From: Neorhodopirellula pilleata
GTDB taxonomy: Bacteria; Planctomycetota; Planctomycetia; Pirellulales; Pirellulaceae
Assembly: GCF_007859915.1 (NCBI RefSeq)
Contig: NZ_SJPM01000016.1
Coordinates: 53,445 to 117,444 of the forward strand
Direction: 5' to 3'
DNA length: 64,000 nt
The position numbers and the translations under genes are program-made. Below, piece by piece: positions 26,386 through 36,100 of this stretch. Numbering within the stretch: the stretch's first letter is position 1; every line of letters starts with the position of its first letter. A model generated the notes under the pieces. That model did no database searches. It was not told where the DNA came from and saw only the letters and a list, made by a program, of their open reading frames with translations.

Positions 26386-27963
26386 TCATTGATTCGAACG
26401 TATGGATTTCCGCTGGCGAGGCTGCTTCAATGTCGGACGCGGGTCGTCAAACCCTATAGGATTTGTAAGTTCATCATTGGGCTGGTCGGAGAACCGGTAT
26501 GGATCGTCGTGACTGCGCATCTGGGTCAAAAGCAGATCTTCCATTTCCGCTAGCTTTTCGGCATAGTTTGGATCCGTTGCGAGGTTCGTTTGATTTGGCT
26601 TCGGAGTGGTTTTCGTCAAAGCAATCACATGGGAAGCGTGATGCTCCGGCAAAAGTTCGTTCGGGTTTTCGGCCAAATTGAAAAGCTGAGTCTCTTTTGT
26701 ACCGTCCTTTGACGATTCGTACTTGATCAGTTTCCAATCACCCTTCTTGACGCAGCGCATGCCAGGTTTGTCGCCGCCGCAATAGGCTCCGTAGAGCACG
26801 TCACGGACCGACTCCGATTGGCCCTCAAGAACCGGCTTGAAACTGGAACCTTCGCAGGTCTCGGGGGCTTCGATTCCGGTGAGGTCGCAGATCGTGGTCA
26901 AGACGTCCAGCAAGTAGATGTTCGCTGTCGCTCGTGAACCGGGCTTGATGCCGGGACCTTTGACGATGAACGGAACTCGAAAAGTATGCTCGTAAAGATT
27001 TTGTTTGCCTTGCAAACCGTGGCGACCGATCGCCATTCCGTGGTCAGACGTGTAGACGATGTACGTGTTGTCCAGCTCGCCCATGGACTTTAGTTTCTCA
27101 AGCACTCGACCGACCTGAATGTCGATGTTTTCACTGCAAGCGAACTCACGTCCCAGTTCGTTACGAATGGTGCGTTCATCACGCTTGCCCCAGACACCAC
27201 TGACCGCCATTTCATCGCGCACTTTCATGTCCGTGTTGTTGAACGGATGAGCCGGCAAGTAGTTGACAGGTAGCGGCGGCTGTTTCGGATTCGCAGCGGG
27301 GAGCGAGTTTCGGTCCTTGTGATTGACTGCGCCATATTTGTCGAGCAGTTCGGGTTTGCCGTCGCGAGTATCGTGCGGATGCGAGAATCCGAAGTAGATC
27401 AGAAAAGGATCGCTATCGTTCGAGGCTTCGCGGTCACTGAGGTAGGAAAGCACTTGCTGGGCGTGCCACGCACTTCCCGTTTCGTCGGTCCCGCCTCGTT
27501 TTACAGCGTCATGAACGACGGTGAATTGCTTATTCGCAGCCGCGTAACTATTCCCTTGCTTACAGGTTCGCATCGTATCATAGCCAGCGTCATTGAAGAC
27601 CGCTGCCATGGTGTGACGGGGCAAGTCCGTGGGCACGTACTTGGGATCAGCCGAAAGTGGACTCCGGCCAGGCATTGTCTTGTCGGGAATGTGCCAAAGG
27701 GTGCGGCCTGACATGACCATGTGACGAGACGGAGTGCAAACGCCGCCACACCATGCACCCATCTGGTGGGCCGCGTCGAAGACCATGCCTTCGGCAGCGA
27801 GACGATCGATGTTAGGTGTTTCCAGGGTTGAGTTCGGATCGTAGACCTTCAAGTCAAACGGCGACTGATCGTCGGCGATAATGAACAGAATGTTGGGACG
27901 GTTTGCCGCCGATGCCGTGAGCGCCAATACAAAGCAAATGAGGAACGGAGCGAGATACTTCAT
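26386..27963 (-). CDS. Sulfatase (type I, CTPSR, choline-sulfatase-like branch)
   Basis: Secreted sulfatase, 525 residues from the ATG at 27963 (signal peptide LAPFLICFVLALTASAA); the frame is open to 28041. It is divergent from the other sulfatases here: FIIADDQSPFDLKVYDP at the metal site, CGGVCTPSRHMVMSG with Cys76, FGFSHPHDTRDGKPE, TSDHGMAIGRHGLQGKQ in place of SDNG, and a C-terminal FNLAENPNELLPEH. The DHG variant and HGLxGKQNLYEHTFRVPF block are typical of sulfatases close to the choline/N-sulfoglucosamine group. The tail rich in Pro/Arg (PRPTLKQPRQRK) is unusual. Substrate unknown; context suggests polysaccharide sulfate. Confidence 0.93.
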   Translation of the reverse strand: MKYLAPFLICFVLALTASAANRPNILFIIADDQSPFDLKVYDPNSTLETPNIDRLAAEGMVFDAAHQMGAWCGGVCTPSRHMVMSGRTLWHIPDKTMPGRSPLSADPKYVPTDLPRHTMAAVFNDAGYDTMRTCKQGNSYAAANKQFTVVHDAVKRGGTDETGSAWHAQQVLSYLSDREASNDSDPFLIYFGFSHPHDTRDGKPELLDKYGAVNHKDRNSLPAANPKQPPLPVNYLPAHPFNNTDMKVRDEMAVSGVWGKRDERTIRNELGREFACSENIDIQVGRVLEKLKSMGELDNTYIVYTSDHGMAIGRHGLQGKQNLYEHTFRVPFIVKGPGIKPGSRATANIYLLDVLTTICDLTGIEAPETCEGSSFKPVLEGQSESVRDVLYGAYCGGDKPGMRCVKKGDWKLIKYESSKDGTKETQLFNLAENPNELLPEHHASHVIALTKTTPKPNQTNLATDPNYAEKLAEMEDLLLTQMRSHDDPYRFSDQPNDELTNPIGFDDPRPTLKQPRQRKSIRSNQ

Positions 27964-28033
27964 GTTGTTACCTGTTGGTTGATGGTCACGACGGTAGTTG
28001 GGTAGAAGACGTGGACAAGTCAGTCCGCTCATT

Positions 28034-28345
28034 TCAATCAAACGTACTATTCCAGCAAGTCTGTGCCGTCTTCGCAGACTCCTTTTGAAATCGACGAAAC
28101 CACCATGACGATCCAGCGAATTCTCCCGTGCGATTCGCAGACCTGACGAGTAGAAATGCCGCTGTATCGCTTTCGGTCACACACACCGTCAGCGGGTGAC
28201 AATTCGTATTGGGGCATTTGCAACTTTTGAGAGACTGGGAGCCAACGACACAATGATCTCTAGCGACGCCACACAAGCACGCCAGCATTCCGACAGCGAC
28301 GAATTTGGTCAGATAAGATTGTTTCATTGGGGATACCGGTTTCAT
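28034..28345 (-). CDS. Short Cys-rich secreted or lipoprotein-like ORF (doubtful)
   Basis: Open frame of 103 codons with ATGs at 28345 and 28327. The second gives a signal-like start (YLTKFVAVGMLACLCGVA) with a possible lipobox LACLCG. The rest is Cys-rich and then Trp/Arg-rich (GSSWWFRRFQKES) with no recognised domain. It lies between two sulfatase genes in a 540-bp stretch (27964-28504) that otherwise shows nothing recognisable. It may be a genuine small gene or the 5' end of another collapsed gene. Confidence 0.3.
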   Translation of the reverse strand: MKPVSPMKQSYLTKFVAVGMLACLCGVARDHCVVGSQSLKSCKCPNTNCHPLTVCVTESDTAAFLLVRSANRTGEFAGSSWWFRRFQKESAKTAQTCWNSTFD

Positions 28346-28504
28346 TCTTTATTGAATTCTGTCAGCACTGGACTTGGTTATCACAGAGTTGCCGTCGGCA
28401 GAGGTTTGTCTGTTGGAAGGCTCAGCGTCCGGTCGACTGGTCGATCGCAGTTGGTTACGAAGTTCTGGGTCATTCAAAAATACCTTCTTTACCTCTCGCG
28501 GAAG

Positions 28505-30070
28505 CTACTTCGCCACATTTCCCTTCCACAGCTTGATCTGATCGACCGGAATGTCATTCTGCTGCTTAACGCCCGTCGTGCTGCGGCCATTGCCGACATC
28601 TTCTTTGAGCTGGGCCATGAGTGCTTCAACGACCTCCGGTTTCTTCCGGTAGAGATTGTTCTGCTCACCGGGGTCCTCTTCTAGATTGTAGAGCTGAGCT
28701 TCAGCCGCATCGGCAACCTTTGACATGTCCTTCTCGGTCGGTGCGCTCCAACCACCGGATCCTTTGGCCAGCAGGAGTTTCCACTTGCCCTGTCGGTACG
28801 AAAAATGTCCACTGACACTATGATGGATAAGACCCTTGCGTGAAAACTTTGCTGGCTTTCCGGTGAAGAGCGGCAAGATGCTCTCGCTATCTTCGCCCGC
28901 ATTCGCAGGTAGTTGCTTACCAAGCAGTTCGGCACAAGTCGCCAATAAATCGGTTTGGCAAATCAACTCGTCGCAAATGCTGCCTGGCTGAATGACTTGC
29001 GGCCATTTGACAAGAAATGGTACGCGGTGGCCGCCATCCCAAAGGTCTGCTTTGGAGCCACGGTACTGCGCGCTTGCGAAGTGACCATGACTCTCTAATT
29101 GTTTGAAATTCGCGGCTTTGGAGCAACCATTATCGCTGGTTACGATCAGCAACGTGTTTTCCGATACACCTTTCGCTTTCAGCGTCTTGACGACCTGCCC
29201 TACGAGATCATCGGTCTGCATCATGTAGTCGCCATATCGACCGATACCACTTTTGCCCTGCCACTTTTCGCTAGGAACAATGGGTGTGTGAGGTGATGGT
29301 AACGGGATGTACATAAAGAATGGCTTCTCACTCTGATAGTTGGAAATGTATTCAACTGATTCCGCCGCAAGTTTGTCGAGGACATCAATCGCTTCAAAGT
29401 CTTCGCTCGCCGGACCGGATCGGGCGAAAGCTTTGGCGTGGTCGCCTTCGCCGACCCAGTTTCGATCGCGAATCCAAACATAGGGAGGAAAGTCCAGTGA
29501 CGCGGTGATACCAAACCAACTATCAAATCCAAGATCGACCGGTCCGCCTTGAATGGTTCCCTTCCAATCAATGTTGGAAAGTTCTTCCGGCGGAAAAGAT
29601 CCCTTGCCCATCTTTTGTCGAAGCCCGTTTGCAGGCTCGGCTCTCACACCGTCCAGCGTCGGGATATCGAGCCCCAGGTGCCACTTGCCAATCATGGCTG
29701 TCGTGTAACCATTATCACCGAGAAGGCTAGGGACGGTCATTCGGTCGGTTGGAATCAGCGGCAAGCCATATCCATCGAGAACGTGCCACTGTAATGTCGT
29801 CCGCCAGTTGTAGCGGCCAGTCATGATGCCGTAGCGTGTCGGAGTGCAGACCGAGGATGTCGTGTGGGCGTCAGTAAAGATCATGCCCTCTGCTGCGACT
29901 TGGTCCATATGCGGTGTCGCGATCTTGCCCCTCGCGGGATTCAGACATTGCACGTCACCATAACCCATGTCATCGGCGAGGATGTAGACAATATTGGGAC
30001 CGCTTGCCTCGGCGAAGGAAGAAAGAACACCGAGACAAATCGCTAGAACGGATGGAATGTATTTTTTCAT
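28505..30070 (-). CDS. Sulfatase (type I, CTPTR)
   Basis: Secreted sulfatase of 521 residues with signal peptide IPSVLAICLGVLSSFAEA. Motifs: GPNIVYILADDMGYGDVQCL, CTPTRYGIMTG with Cys75, IGKWHLGLDIPTL, VTSDNGCSKAANF, SVSGHFSYRQGKWKLLLAKG and a tail GNGRSTTGVKQQND. It is a close paralogue of the sulfatase at 20417-21883. It starts in an ATGA overlap (30067-30070) with the 3' end of an upstream open frame, probably the end of a lost gene. Likely acts on a sulfated residue of the polymer handled by run B. Confidence 0.95.
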   Translation of the reverse strand: MKKYIPSVLAICLGVLSSFAEASGPNIVYILADDMGYGDVQCLNPARGKIATPHMDQVAAEGMIFTDAHTTSSVCTPTRYGIMTGRYNWRTTLQWHVLDGYGLPLIPTDRMTVPSLLGDNGYTTAMIGKWHLGLDIPTLDGVRAEPANGLRQKMGKGSFPPEELSNIDWKGTIQGGPVDLGFDSWFGITASLDFPPYVWIRDRNWVGEGDHAKAFARSGPASEDFEAIDVLDKLAAESVEYISNYQSEKPFFMYIPLPSPHTPIVPSEKWQGKSGIGRYGDYMMQTDDLVGQVVKTLKAKGVSENTLLIVTSDNGCSKAANFKQLESHGHFASAQYRGSKADLWDGGHRVPFLVKWPQVIQPGSICDELICQTDLLATCAELLGKQLPANAGEDSESILPLFTGKPAKFSRKGLIHHSVSGHFSYRQGKWKLLLAKGSGGWSAPTEKDMSKVADAAEAQLYNLEEDPGEQNNLYRKKPEVVEALMAQLKEDVGNGRSTTGVKQQNDIPVDQIKLWKGNVAK

Positions 30071-30372
30071 TTCGATTTTTCCGAAATAGTGAGTGACCCT
30101 TTTTCGAGTTGAAGTTGGGAATCGTTGCTGGTGGTATTACTCATCGTTGCCTCATGATAAACGATGTATCCTTCAGACCTGCCGGACAACTCCACTTGGC
30201 GACGCCGAAAAGCTAAGTCAACATGTAGCTTAGCTAAACGATGCCACTTTGAAACCTGTTTCCCGTGATTCGGCAAGTCATCGTAATTACCGTCAGCAGA
30301 CGGTGAATCTGCCCCGATTTCCACGATCTTGCGAGCGTAGCGACGCGAAAGTGGCGCTGTCCAGTTAGGATG
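30067..30372 (-). pseudogene. Probable 3' end of a lost gene (unidentified)
   Basis: The 342-bp gap between the divergent sulfatase (30070) and the GH95 gene (30413) carries a minus-strand open frame. It ends at 30067 in an ATGA overlap with the sulfatase start, the coupling seen between real genes in this locus. The C-terminal 80 or so residues (for example DDLPNHGKQVSKWHRLAK and RQVELSGRSEGYIVYHE) look protein-like, but I cannot name a family. The frame has no start of its own before it runs under the GH95 gene. I read it as a C-terminal remnant; chance is possible. Confidence 0.3.
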
Positions 30373-30412
30373 ACGCTGGGCACACCAGAGCAAGGTTGAT
30401 TTTTTTGGAGAA

Positions 30413-33103
30413 ATGATGATGGTACGCAAGATAATCACGACCGGCTTGGCCGTATTCACGCTCGCTTGGACGGGAACGGTTTTCGCTGCGGAGCATGCGT
30501 CTGGTTTGATTGCAGACGGGCCTGGTAAGGCACTACGGCTCTGGTACGACGAGCCTGCCCCGGACAGCGATGAAGGCTGGGTCGATCGTTCGATCCCGAT
30601 GGGCAATGGCTACATGGGTGTCAACGTGTTCGGTGGCACAACGAGCGAACGAATTCAGATCACCGAAAATAGCCTGTACGACTCGACGGAAGGTCGAGGC
30701 CTTCGCCATGGAGGACTGAACAACTTTGCCGAGGTCTTTATCGACTTCGGCCACAACAACACCAGCAACTACGAGCGGGACCTGAACCTCAACGAAGGCG
30801 TCTCGCATGTGAGGTATGAGCAAGATGGCGTGGAGTACACGAGAGAATATTTCACGAGCTATCCCGACAAGGTGATGGCGATCCGCTTAAGTGCGTCAAA
30901 GGCGGGCATGTTGTCATTCACGCTGCGTCCGACGATCCCCTTTCTGGGAACTGGCAAAACGCGATCCGGCAAGTCCGGTTCGGTTGTGGCGGAGGATGAC
31001 TCGATCACTCTGTCCGGTGAGATGAGTTTCTTCGGTGTGCAGTACGAGGGACAGTTCAAGGTCATTCCTTCCGGTGGGACGATGACGGTCGCCAATGCCC
31101 AGTCACAGAGTCAGTCACAGGGAACCATCCACGTCTCGGATGCCGATAACGCTGTGATACTGATCGCGGTCGGAACCAACTATCAATTCGATTCTAAAGT
31201 GTTTTTGACTACGGAGAATGCTGACAAGCTATCAAGTTTTCCGCACCCTCACGCCAAAGTCACTCGGTACCTGAGCGACGCGGCGGCGAAGTCCTACGAA
31301 CAACTGTTAGCAAGCCATCACGCCGATTACAAAGAGATATATGATCGAGTGAGCCTTGACCTTGGTGCCGCAGAACCAACGGTCTGCACCGATGAACTGA
31401 TCGATGCGTACCCCGAGGGCGAATCGAGTCGCTACCTGGAAGAACTCGCGTTTCAGTTCGGGCGTTACATGCTGATCTGTTCCTCCCGGGCAGGCACGCT
31501 TCCGCCTCACCTCCAGGGAATCTGGAACGTCTATAGCGATCCGCCGTGGGCGTCACAGTATCTGCACGACACCAACGTGCAGATGGCCTACGCGCCAGCC
31601 TTTGTCGCCAACATGCCGGAGTTGTTCGAGAGCTATGTGGGCTTCTTCAATACCTTCGTGCCTCGGCAGCGCCAGTACGCGACGCAGTACATCGAGCAGT
31701 ACAACCCCGCCCAGCTTGACCCCAATGGAGACAACGGTTGGTCCGGACCGTTTTGGACCAACCCGTACACCGTGACAGGCAAGTCACCTGTGGCAGGCTT
31801 CGGCACGGGTTCTTGGATCGCACAAATGTTCTGGGACTATTACGACTACACGCGAGATCCGGCACTGCTGGCGGAGATAGTGTATCCCGTGATGTACGAC
31901 CAGGCTAATTTTGTATCCCGGTTCGTAAAAGATGTTGACGGCGTCCTGCTCGCCGAACCTTCTTCGTCTCCGGAACAAAAACTGCGTAACACGGTGGGGA
32001 CCACGTTCGATCAGCAGATGTTCTACGAAAACCACCACAACACTGTGACGGCAGCGGAGATTTTGGGACGTAGCGATAGCCGATTGTCGATACTCAAGAC
32101 TCAGTTACCACTGCTTGACCCAATCCAGATCGGCAAGTCGGGACACATCAAGGAATTTCGTCAGGAGCAATACTACGGCGAGATCGGTGATCCCGCCCAC
32201 CGGCACGCCTCCATGCTGCTTGGCTTGTACCCGGGCCAATTGATCAATGACGCGACGCCCGCATGGCTCGATTCCGCCAGAGTCAGCCTGGCCAATCGCA
32301 CCAACAAAACGAACATTGGTTGGGCGCGTGCCGAACGGATTGCGATGTGGGCCAGAGTCCACGACGGCGATGAGGCTTACTCATTCTACGAAGCGTTGTT
32401 GGGCGATAACTATCTTCACAACCTGTTCAACGACCACCGAGGCGGACCGTTATTCCAGGCGGACGCGAACTACGGCGCCACTGCCGGCGTGGCCGAGATG
32501 CTCCTACAGAGCCAGGATCACGTCGTGGCCCCGTTGACCGCGATACCCGCAGCGTGGCCCGAAGGCAGCTATCGAGGACTCCTAGCACGCGGCAACTTCG
32601 AAGTCTCCGCGCAGTGGTCCGGCGGTCACGCCAGCCAACTGGAAGTGCTGTCCAAATCGGGAGGAAACTTGGACCTACGCTACCCCAACATTACGCAGTC
32701 CGTGATCAAGACTGCATCAGGTCAGCCAGTCGCATTCGTCCATAAAGGCAGTGACCAAGTTCGCATCGAGACAGTCAAAGGCCAGGCCTATGTGGTCACC
32801 GACATCCCGACGTGCATTCCAGTGATCGCGCCCACGAACCTAAAGATCAGCGAGGAGACAGGAACAAGTCAGATCCAACTTTCCTGGACCGGCAGCAAGA
32901 ATGCAACGTCGTATAAACTCTACCGCGCGGTGGGCAACGCACCGGACTATGAGTTGATCGCTGCAGATATCACAGCCACCGATTTCACGTACCAATCCCC
33001 TGACCTAAAACAGGTCGACCAGATGACAATCAAAGTCACCGCGGTGCGCGCAGATGGCCGTGAGAGCGACGGGGGTGCAAGGGCGATTCGGCTTTTGCAG
33101 TAG
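30413..33103 (+). CDS. Divergent GH95 enzyme with C-terminal FN3 domain
   Basis: Secreted 896-residue protein, the only intact hydrolase gene on the plus strand. TTTGGAG lies 5 nt before the start, a good ribosome site. Signal peptide about 1-25. The N-terminal GH95 sandwich has SIPMGNGYMGVNVFGG; the barrel has LPPHLQGIWNVYSDPPWASQ. The usual MNYW block is changed to NVQMAYAPAF (about residues 388-397). The acid SSPEQK and the Asp in FQADANYGATAGV are kept. Residues from about 805 form a fibronectin type III domain (PTNLKISEETGTSQIQLSW). The changed sugar-binding block suggests altered specificity, for example another deoxy- or galacto-configured sugar. Alternative ATGs lie at 30416 and 30419. 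Confidence 0.88.
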   Translation: MMMVRKIITTGLAVFTLAWTGTVFAAEHASGLIADGPGKALRLWYDEPAPDSDEGWVDRSIPMGNGYMGVNVFGGTTSERIQITENSLYDSTEGRGLRHGGLNNFAEVFIDFGHNNTSNYERDLNLNEGVSHVRYEQDGVEYTREYFTSYPDKVMAIRLSASKAGMLSFTLRPTIPFLGTGKTRSGKSGSVVAEDDSITLSGEMSFFGVQYEGQFKVIPSGGTMTVANAQSQSQSQGTIHVSDADNAVILIAVGTNYQFDSKVFLTTENADKLSSFPHPHAKVTRYLSDAAAKSYEQLLASHHADYKEIYDRVSLDLGAAEPTVCTDELIDAYPEGESSRYLEELAFQFGRYMLICSSRAGTLPPHLQGIWNVYSDPPWASQYLHDTNVQMAYAPAFVANMPELFESYVGFFNTFVPRQRQYATQYIEQYNPAQLDPNGDNGWSGPFWTNPYTVTGKSPVAGFGTGSWIAQMFWDYYDYTRDPALLAEIVYPVMYDQANFVSRFVKDVDGVLLAEPSSSPEQKLRNTVGTTFDQQMFYENHHNTVTAAEILGRSDSRLSILKTQLPLLDPIQIGKSGHIKEFRQEQYYGEIGDPAHRHASMLLGLYPGQLINDATPAWLDSARVSLANRTNKTNIGWARAERIAMWARVHDGDEAYSFYEALLGDNYLHNLFNDHRGGPLFQADANYGATAGVAEMLLQSQDHVVAPLTAIPAAWPEGSYRGLLARGNFEVSAQWSGGHASQLEVLSKSGGNLDLRYPNITQSVIKTASGQPVAFVHKGSDQVRIETVKGQAYVVTDIPTCIPVIAPTNLKISEETGTSQIQLSWTGSKNATSYKLYRAVGNAPDYELIAADITATDFTYQSPDLKQVDQMTIKVTAVRADGRESDGGARAIRLLQ

Positions 33104-33190
33104 AGGCACTTGTTTACCAATGCCTTTCTCATGAATCTCGTTGGGTTCTCCGATGGGTTGTTGAGAAATGATCTGCTCGACAAAGCGAAG

Positions 33191-36100
33191 TTACTTGATC
33201 GCTTCGGCCAAGAGTTCCTCGGTTTTCGTCCTCAACTTTGACAAGACATCCGCGTATTCTGGGTTGGAAACGAGGTTGTTCAGCTCGTGCGGGTCCTTCG
33301 CCAGATCGTAGAGTTCTTCGATGACGGGGTCATGCTCGTGGTACCTAAAATACTTGTATCGATCTGTACGAATTCCTTGCGTACGATAGGATCGATTTCC
33401 AGCGATGAGTTCATCATTGAGCTCGGGAATGTCAGGACGCTTCTTGACGCCAGCAGCGTGGATTTCCTGGATAAAGAAGTTTTCCAGTAGTACCGCATCA
33501 CGCCACTGGGACAGGTCCTGCGTGCCTTTCAACAAGCCACGCAAGTCACGCCCCTTCACGATCTCTGGAGTCTTCAAACCCGCCAGTGAGAGAATCGTCG
33601 GAGCTATATCGACGGAAGAAACCATCGCGTCCACACGACGCCCTCGTTGTGATTGTGGAGCCCTACCATCGAAAATAATGAGAGGCTCTTTCATGGCTTC
33701 CTCATATAGAATCGCTTTGTCAAAGAGTCCCTGAGAACCGTGGAAGCGGCCATTGTCACTGGTGTAGATGACGACAGTATTTTCCAGCACCCCCATCTCT
33801 TCTAGCTTTGCCATCAGGCGTTCAACTTGCAGATCGACGGTATAGCCTTGGACGGCAAATCGGCGTGCGACGTTTTGATACTGCTCTGGGGTCGCGGTTC
33901 GAGCGACGTGCAGATAGGTGCCTCGGCAATGATCAAGCACGTCGGGTAGCCGATCGTTCTTCCCTGCGACCCAGTTTTCGGGCACCCACATCTGTCTGTC
34001 CTTGAATCGCTCCACATGCGGCGCGTACATGTCCGAGTCTTTGTCATTCTTGACTGCGTCAAAGCTGATCGACAAACAGAACGGTTGCTCAATGGGTTGA
34101 GTCTCCAGAAACCGAATCATGGCGTCGCCTTTCTTCAAAGTCCGCTCTTGCCTTGGACGGTCGTGCCGGTAGATCTGTTCTAACCCTGGATCACCTTTTG
34201 GAAAATAGACGTTGTCTCCAACAACAAAATAGTCAAAAGACTCAGCAACGGATTTCTCCATCTCTTCTAAACGGGTCCCAAACTTGCCAACGAAGCCGGT
34301 GCGATATCCCGCCTGTTTCAACTGGGCCGGATAGCTATCAGCAAACTCTTCCTTGGGGATCGCGCGATCATAAGGATACGTGAATCCCGATCTGTGATCT
34401 GAAAAGTAGCGTCCGGTGAACATCGTCGCGCGACTGGGCATGCAGATCGCTACCGCGTAATAGGCGTTATCGAAGACCACACCTTGTGCGGCGAGCTTGT
34501 CGATATTGGGAGTCTCGACATCGTTTCGCCCGTAACAGCCGAACATGTCCCATCGTTGGTCATCCGTCATCAGGAAGACAATGTTGGGTCTGGCGGTTTG
34601 CGGGAGACCGCTGACTTCTTCTGAATTTGGCTTGCTGTTTTCATTCGAGCCTCGCTGTGATTCAGACTGCACGTCGGCAGACGCTTCCGCTTCGACGGCG
34701 AATTCCTGAAAGGCGGTATTCTCGCCGCCCCCAGTTTCCGTCACCGGTGAGACCGCCCAGACAATCCACCGGAATTTACCGAGCGGCTTGCCTTCCGGAC
34801 TGCGAAGCGAGGCTGCCGTGTATTCCGCGGTTGCCTCGCCAGTGTAAATGTTTCCAATCGCCGTGAATTTCGTCAGGTCCCAACCAGGATCGGACGACGC
34901 GTTGCTGCCATAAACTGTCAGTATCTGTGCGCCGCGTTTACCGCCCTTGTTGAACGACCAACTGGTGACCGCAGCAACAGAACTTGACGATCCCAAGTCC
35001 ATTTTGTAGGCGCCGACTCGGATTCCGTTGCCAAAAATCGGGCCGTATCCCTGATTCAACTTACCATCGATCAACGTGCTGATCGGGTCATCACTAGTTT
35101 TTTGATTGGTAGTTACTATTGCCGACGTTGACGAAGGCAGTGGAAGTTTCTTGAAGCCATTCGCACTGGATGACGATTCGATTTCAACAACGGATGGCCG
35201 TTCAACAGTCAGTTCTCTCGCTTGCTGGTCGCGAATCACCTTCAGCTTGACCGAAGCGGACTCGGTCTTGGATAGTTCGCCAAAGAGCTTCTCAACCGTC
35301 GCGACCGGCTTTCCATTGACGGCTTGAATCAAATCGTTCTCGCGGAGACCGGCTTTTGCCGCAGCGGAGGTTTTAGACACTTTTGTCAGAGCGACGCCAC
35401 CATCTTCTTTGTTGGTGCCAAAGGCCGAGAACTCCTCACCTTCGATGCTGTGCAATGTGGCCCCAAGCCAGACGGGATTCGACTTCGCCAGTCGCACGGT
35501 TTTCACCGGAGCATTGGGACTGCGTCCTGCGGTTAGATCCGGGATCGCAGGCGTTTCGGCAATCGCCTTGAGCGACGCCTTCTTCACCCCGAACTGATCC
35601 ATCGGGAAGTTCTTGAAACCAAGCTGTAAAGCGGGAGAGCCTTCTTTGACTCGAAAGTCGCCGCTGGCAGGATCGACAAACATTGGGTCGCCCAATACAG
35701 AATGTTTATCCCAGCCCAGTTTCTCGGAGGCTTTTAAAATGCTCGGGTCTTGGGTTGTGAACAGGTTCCGATCGACCATCGTTTCATTCACGTAGGGACT
35801 GGACATCCGCGCCGGACGATGAGCGAACGCAAAGATGTTGGCGTACACTTGATCTTTGCTGCCGTCGTACCAAACATGCGGGTGAAAACTGCCATACGGG
35901 ATGACGTTGTTCCAGGCGTGACGTCGGAATCCTTCGCGAAGCTTCAATCCGCTATTGAGCAGCAAGTTGTTGTAGATGTCGTAGTTGCTCGATCCATCAT
36001 CCAAATCGATGTCCCAACCATGATCGCAGCGCCAGCGACTGTTGCGGATTGTCGTAGTCTTGACCGCGTCCAAGAACGGTAGATCAGGATCTGCATCCAC

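Noticed and set aside
33104..33190. Possible terminator between convergent GH95-FN3 and the fusion gene
   Set aside because: AGGCA/TGCCT gives only a 5-bp stem with a poor T-run; too weak to call.
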